From assembly GCA_029239605.1 (NCBI GenBank), contig JARBUO010000014.1:1-43027 (forward strand): DNA of 43,027 nt, written 5' to 3'. The position numbers were made by a program, and so were the translations under genes. The notes beneath the pieces were generated by a model that saw only the letters and a program-made list of their open reading frames with translations, did not search any database and was not told the origin of the DNA. The stretch comes from Bacillota bacterium. GTDB lineage: Bacteria; Bacillota; Clostridia; Peptostreptococcales; Anaerovoracaceae. The stretch's first letter is position 1. Each line of letters begins with the position of its first letter. Positions 39,264-43,027 of the stretch are shown here, one piece after another.

Positions 39264-40397
39264 ATGAAGGCACTCATATTGAGTATTTCAACGGGACAGG
39301 GGCATCATGCAACGGGGCAGGCAGTAGAAAATGCATTTAAGGAAAGAGGCGTTCAATGTGAAACTTTGGATGCTTACGAGTATATAGAACCGATTTTATC
39401 GGATCTGGTCTCCAAAGGATACCTTCTATCTACTTCCTACGCAAAGAAGATATCCTCAAAACTTTATGACATTGTCGTAAAAAAGAATAAACCATTGAAA
39501 AAATATTCTGTCCCCAAACTGACCAATGTAGTGTGGGCAAAAGATTTGAAGAGCTATATTGACGAAACAAAACCGGATGTGATTGTCTGCACCCATGTGC
39601 TTTCGGCTATTCTGGTCAATATCATGAAAGAACGTCATTGGGTGGATGCCATTACAGTGGGAATCGTAACAGACTTTACGGTTCATCCCTTGTGGGAAGA
39701 GGCAAGCCTGCTGGATTATTATGTGACCCCAAGTGATTTGCTGGAATTTCAACTGGAGAAAAAGGGTCTTGACAGTGATAAAATGCTTCCTATCGGTATT
39801 CCTATCAAGCCGCAGTTTTCAGACAGAACAGATCGTGTCGAAGCGAGAAGGCACTTGGGTCTTGACCCGCATATGCATACGATCCTCTTGATGAGCGGAA
39901 GTATGGGATACGGAAAAATTGATGAATCTATTGAGCGATTGGACAGTCTTAAGCTGGATCTTCAGGTGATGGTTGTCTGCGGAAACAACAAAAGGATGTA
40001 TCGAAAAGCCAAAGAACTGAATACGAAGAAACGATTCGATGTTTACGGCTATGTGGACAATGTGGACCTCATGATGGATGCGGCGGATTGCATTATTACC
40101 AAACCCGGCGGTATTACCACTTCAGAGGCAATAGCCAAGGGACTCCCGATGATCATGGTCAACCCCATTCCGGGACATGAAATGAGAAACGCTGAATTTA
40201 TGCTCAACAATGGACTTGCGCTCTATGCTACAAAGTCCTTTCCGTTGGATGAAGCAGTGTTTTCTCTGTTTCAGCATCCGGAACGCATTAATTATCTGAG
40301 ATCTACCATTGAGATCTATGCGCGACAGAATTCAGCGCAGACCTTGTGCGATCGTCTGATAAAAGATTATGAGGATAAAAAACATAAGGCAGAGTAA
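39264..40397 (+). CDS. MGDG synthase-type glycosyltransferase (UgtP/MurG-like)
   Basis: A 377-residue GT-B enzyme starting MKALILSISTGQGHHATGQAV, the N-terminal signature of the MGDG-synthase family (GxGHH). VTDFTVHPLW near residue 138 is typical. The C-terminal donor-binding lobe has ILLMSGSMGYGK near 211 and CIITKPGGITTSEA near 274, then NPIPGHEMRNAEFM. It probably adds a sugar from a UDP donor to diacylglycerol at the membrane. Relatives also make other glycolipids. A GGGGAG ribosome site precedes the ATG. Confidence 0.87.
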   Translation: MKALILSISTGQGHHATGQAVENAFKERGVQCETLDAYEYIEPILSDLVSKGYLLSTSYAKKISSKLYDIVVKKNKPLKKYSVPKLTNVVWAKDLKSYIDETKPDVIVCTHVLSAILVNIMKERHWVDAITVGIVTDFTVHPLWEEASLLDYYVTPSDLLEFQLEKKGLDSDKMLPIGIPIKPQFSDRTDRVEARRHLGLDPHMHTILLMSGSMGYGKIDESIERLDSLKLDLQVMVVCGNNKRMYRKAKELNTKKRFDVYGYVDNVDLMMDAADCIITKPGGITTSEAIAKGLPMIMVNPIPGHEMRNAEFMLNNGLALYATKSFPLDEAVFSLFQHPERINYLRSTIEIYARQNSAQTLCDRLIKDYEDKKHKAE

Positions 40398-40411
40398 TTT
40401 TCTACGATCGT

Positions 40412-40440
40412 GCCCCCAATTTGGTTTCCGGATTGGGGGC
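40412..40440 (+). terminator. Bidirectional terminator between convergent genes
   Basis: GCCCCCAAT (40412-40420) pairs with ATTGGGGGC (40432-40440) around an 11-base loop, followed by AGAGTTTT on the plus strand and preceded by A/T-rich sequence. It lies between the glycosyltransferase and the convergent patatin gene. Confidence 0.75.
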
Positions 40441-40494
40441 AGAGTTTTATCCTGTACAATTCCTCTTGAGCTCCTATGAGGAACTTGCAGCCAA

Positions 40495-41604
40495 TTAGAT
40501 AAGCCCTTCCTTCACCAGATAATTTGCTGCGGGAATCTCTTCTTTCAGCAGCTTCATTGCAGGCTTGGTAAGAAAAATATTCTTTGTGTCACTGGTCTCT
40601 TTCAGACTACGTGCAATCATCAGTGTGATGGTTCTCTGATTGAGACTGGTCTTTGCTTTGACGAACCCCTCCAGCAGTTTGCCTTTAAGACTTCCGGACA
40701 GTGCATTCAGTTCCTTTTCCTTCTCTTGGATATGTGTGTCCACCGCGTTCTTTAAATGGATATTGTAGATGTGTTTTTTGTAGACGAACTCAGGGCTGAG
40801 TCCAAAAATTACACCGGCATTGTCTGCACCTCTAAGGCTTCTTCTGTCAAAATCGCCCTTCACAAAAGAAAAGAATCTTCCGTCGAAGGCGTCAAAAGCT
40901 TTGAAGGTATCAAGATACCCGAGGCGCATGATTCTTCTTGAATTGAACTTGTCAAAGATCAAAATGTTCCCAAGATCCCAGGGACACTGGATTACGCGAA
41001 GAGAATCCGCTTCTGCCATTCGCTTCTTACGGACAATTTCAACGGCAACCAAATCGACTGCAATAATATGGGTGGCGCCGTGATCAAGGGCAAGGCCAAC
41101 GGGCAGATTATCGGTAAATCCTCCGTCGATATACTTTAGACTGTCTATCTCATAGCTTTTCATCATCGGAAATAAGGTGGAACTGGCTAAAATATAGTCT
41201 ACCATCTTTCCGCTGGGAATTTGTTCTTTCATCAGTGATTTTGGTGTCATTGAGGGCAGCTCGGCGGTAATAAGACCGTAATCCGTTGTTGAGTTACGGA
41301 TTGCCGTTTCATCGATATACTGTGTCAGAAGTGTCTTTAGCTTGCCGTTGTCAAGCCCGGTATTTGTGATCAGGTCCTTGATGTCGATGTCAAAGACCAT
41401 TGACGTATCAATTTCCTTCCAAAGCGATACTGCCAGATCAAATGCGTCTTGCGCAATCAATGCGCCGTTAATAGCGCCAACAGATGAGCCGGTTACCAAG
41501 TCGATGCGGATACCAAGTTCTCTTACTGCCTGCCACACACCAACTTCGTATGCACCTCTGGCTCCTCCTCCGCCCAAGACCAAAGCAGTTTTTCGGTTTT
41601 CCAT
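40495..41604 (-). CDS. Patatin-like phospholipase
   Basis: A 369-residue protein whose first 200 residues form the patatin fold: VLGGGGARGAYEVG (oxyanion hole), GSSVGAING with the GxSxG nucleophile Ser near residue 42, and KYIDGGFTDNLPVG with the catalytic Asp near 160. It should hydrolyse acyl lipids in the cytoplasm or at the membrane. The C-terminal ~150 residues are helical and of unknown role. ATG 41604 is chosen because a GGGGG-rich site precedes it and the glycine loop follows at once; the upstream extension overlaps the next gene. Confidence 0.88.
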   Translation of the reverse strand: MENRKTALVLGGGGARGAYEVGVWQAVRELGIRIDLVTGSSVGAINGALIAQDAFDLAVSLWKEIDTSMVFDIDIKDLITNTGLDNGKLKTLLTQYIDETAIRNSTTDYGLITAELPSMTPKSLMKEQIPSGKMVDYILASSTLFPMMKSYEIDSLKYIDGGFTDNLPVGLALDHGATHIIAVDLVAVEIVRKKRMAEADSLRVIQCPWDLGNILIFDKFNSRRIMRLGYLDTFKAFDAFDGRFFSFVKGDFDRRSLRGADNAGVIFGLSPEFVYKKHIYNIHLKNAVDTHIQEKEKELNALSGSLKGKLLEGFVKAKTSLNQRTITLMIARSLKETSDTKNIFLTKPAMKLLKEEIPAANYLVKEGLI

Positions 41605-41620
41605 ATATTCGTCCCCCTTG

Positions 41621-42706
41621 CTATGCGCCAAAGACCAGAGGCCCCAGCAGAGGCATCTTTTCTCTGAGCAGATTTGCAGATAAATAAACAAAATATAAGG
41701 CAAGCAGCCAGTAACCACCCCACTTGGGAAGCCGTTCTCTGCCAGACATTCCAAGAAAGAGAACCGATAAGATCATCAATGCCAGGAAGGGCAGCTGGAA
41801 AATCAGAAGGCTTTTTTCTCCAGACATGGGAATGGGAGAGATTATGGCTGAGATTCCCACTGCCTGAACAATGTTCAGGATACTTGCTCCAAGAATATTT
41901 CCGAGCCCTAAATTAGAGGCTTTTTTTCGTATTGAAGCGATTACTGTGATCAATTCAGGCAGAGAGGTTCCGATTGAAGTGAACACAACAGCGATCATAA
42001 CTGCCGGCACATGAAAGATTTCTGCGATACGAATTCCGCTTTCGACAAGAAGGTTGGAACCAAGTAGGACCAGACCGATGCCCAAGGCGAAAAACACAAT
42101 TTTTTTCGTCAGAGTTTGAGCAGATATATCGAAATCATTTTCGTGTTCATCATAAATTGTGCCTTCCGGCTGAGAATTATGGGTATCTAAATCACCTCGG
42201 ATCATATGATCATCGACAATATCGTATTGGATATCAAAATTTATTATTTTTTTAGCTGCTCTGAAATTATGAATAATGTACAGAATAAAGAGGATCAAGA
42301 GGATAGCCCCTATGAGCCTGCTGACCTGTTGAAAGAGCAAACCTGCTGCGATCAGAAGCAAAAGGAGAAAAAGTAAAAAGCCGGAATTCTGAAGAAACGC
42401 GATCCGGTTATCAATTACCGGCCTGGTGAAAATCCACAGCACTGCCAGGATCAACCCGCTGTTGACTCCGATGGAGCCCAGGGCGTTACCCAAAGCCATG
42501 ACCGGTTCGCCCATAGCAGCGGCGGCAGCTGAAACAAATGTTTCCGGCATGGTTGTGCAGATGCTGATTATGGTAGCACCGATAATCAGCGGCGGAACAC
42601 GGAACACCTCGGCACCCCAGACCGCAGCATCAATAAACCATTCGCTGCCTTTGATCACCATGAGAAGTCCCGTGATAAAAAGGATAAAATATAAGAACTC
42701 GGACAT
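41621..42706 (-). CDS. Sodium/calcium exchanger family (CaCA, YrbG-like) membrane protein
   Basis: A 361-residue membrane protein with about ten segments in two inverted halves. The alpha-repeats are IIGATIISICTTMPETFVSA near residue 40 and VVFTSIGTSLPELITVIASI near 240, each with the ion-binding Pro-Glu. A hydrophilic cytoplasmic loop (residues ~155-200) separates the halves. It exchanges Ca2+ or another cation for Na+ or H+; specificity is open. GAGAGGAG precedes the ATG. The patatin gene follows by 16 bases and is probably co-transcribed. Confidence 0.88.
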   Translation of the reverse strand: MSEFLYFILFITGLLMVIKGSEWFIDAAVWGAEVFRVPPLIIGATIISICTTMPETFVSAAAAAMGEPVMALGNALGSIGVNSGLILAVLWIFTRPVIDNRIAFLQNSGFLLFLLLLLIAAGLLFQQVSRLIGAILLILFILYIIHNFRAAKKIINFDIQYDIVDDHMIRGDLDTHNSQPEGTIYDEHENDFDISAQTLTKKIVFFALGIGLVLLGSNLLVESGIRIAEIFHVPAVMIAVVFTSIGTSLPELITVIASIRKKASNLGLGNILGASILNIVQAVGISAIISPIPMSGEKSLLIFQLPFLALMILSVLFLGMSGRERLPKWGGYWLLALYFVYLSANLLREKMPLLGPLVFGA

Positions 42707-42829
42707 GTGTTTCTCCTCTCATGAATTTAAGTATGTTACGTTCGAAATACCGTAGAAATCATTGTCGCTTGTTAAGGTTCCGGTTACGGTAAAAAGCAAA
42801 TTTGAGTGTTGCAGAATACTAGTATGTGG

Positions 42830-42858
42830 ATTATATCATAAAAAAATGCGAAATTCAA
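42830..42858 (-). promoter_or_regulatory. Promoter of the exchanger-patatin operon
   Basis: On the minus strand TTGAAT (42858-42853) and TATAAT (42835-42830) are 17 bases apart, with an upstream TGA extended -10. The predicted start near 42824 leaves a leader of about 118 bases. Confidence 0.7.
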
Positions 42859-42866
42859 AGAATGGC

Positions 42867-42895
42867 TTGAACATTTGTTTGAAACCGGTCATAAT
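42867..42895 (+). promoter_or_regulatory. Promoter of the right-end radical SAM gene
   Basis: TTGAAC (42867-42872) and CATAAT (42890-42895) are 17 bases apart, predicting a start about 30 bases before the ATG at 42932. It is divergent from the exchanger promoter, with only eight bases between the two -35 boxes. Confidence 0.65.
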
Positions 42896-42931
42896 AAGAA
42901 CATAAGTTCTAAAGTGTGAGGAGGGGCGTGT

Positions 42932-43027
42932 ATGGACACAACCTTAGAAAAGCTGAAGATTCTGGCGGATGGAGCGAAATACGACGTATCCTGCTCCACA
43001 AGCGGAGTTGACCGGAAAAACAATGGG
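42932..43027 (+). CDS. N-terminus of a putative DNA modification/repair radical SAM protein, cut by window edge
   Basis: The first 32 codons read MDTTLEKLKILADGAKYDVS then CSTSGVDRKNNG. I recognise this start as that of the radical SAM family found linked to a uracil-DNA-glycosylase-like partner; the CxxxCxxC motif lies beyond the window. GAGGAGGGG precedes the ATG. Only the N-terminus is visible, so the call rests on a short match from memory. Confidence 0.55.
   Translation, partial: MDTTLEKLKILADGAKYDVSCSTSGVDRKNNG

Overview
The window reads as chromosomal DNA of an anaerobic, low-to-moderate G+C Firmicute, probably class Clostridia. The grounds are strong AGGAGG ribosome sites with many GTG/TTG starts, compact co-directional operons, sigma-A promoters with 17-18 bp spacers, iron-sulfur and radical-SAM enzymes, Crp/Fnr regulators, a MocR regulator with an ECF-type vitamin transporter S component, and stalk-domain (copper amine oxidase N-like) exoproteins. 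No tRNA, rRNA, CRISPR array, transposase or phage gene was recognised.

The dominant theme is molybdenum (or tungsten) acquisition and molybdoenzyme maturation. Positions 1-10116 hold a cluster that, from memory, matches the Desulfovibrio DVU_1551-DVU_1558 (Trs) neighbourhood beside the aldehyde oxidoreductase Mop. It contains a dicluster Fe-S/pyridine-nucleotide oxidoreductase (5' end outside the window), a 64-residue zinc-finger redox protein, radical SAM TrsS (carrying a frameshift), a TrsM-like methyltransferase, a C-GCAxxG-C-C protein, an NTP transferase fused to a ModE-like winged helix, and a THEP1-type NTPase. Two paralogous Crp/Fnr regulators and an aldehyde dehydrogenase are embedded in it. 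The molybdoenzyme itself is not in the window and probably lies just upstream.

Positions 10247-16805 form a collinear run: a BtuC-type permease, an ABC ATPase, a DUF364 protein, a binding lipoprotein, a HypB-like GTPase, a soluble ABC ATPase with an unusual N-terminal domain, and a second DUF364 protein. I read this as a MolBCA-like metal or metal-chelate importer joined to a little-described intracellular metal-handling module; it is the best candidate here for an undescribed system. A complete ModABC follows (16922-19943), with a stalk-domain ModA and a ModE-like inverted repeat at the transcription start. A second ModABC (28179-30555) has a lipoprotein ModA and a ModC without a TOBE domain, and lies divergent from an HTH-TOBE regulator. 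Next come three 99-bp tandem repeats with promoter-like -10 boxes and a compensated inverted repeat, then a MobA-like/histidine phosphatase fusion and a MoeA-like molybdopterin-binding protein (30900-33286).

Between the two Mod systems are a MORN-repeat lipoprotein, a MoxR/DUF58/DUF4129 operon and a sigma factor with a DUF4179 partner. The right end (33731-43027) is more ordinary: a KimA-like APC permease with a ROK kinase, a MocR regulator lacking its PLP lysine divergent from an ECF S component, an MGDG-synthase-type glycosyltransferase, a patatin-like phospholipase, a CaCA-type cation exchanger, and the first codons of a putative DNA modification/repair radical SAM gene.

All assignments come from reading the sequence and from memory of the families; no database search was possible.
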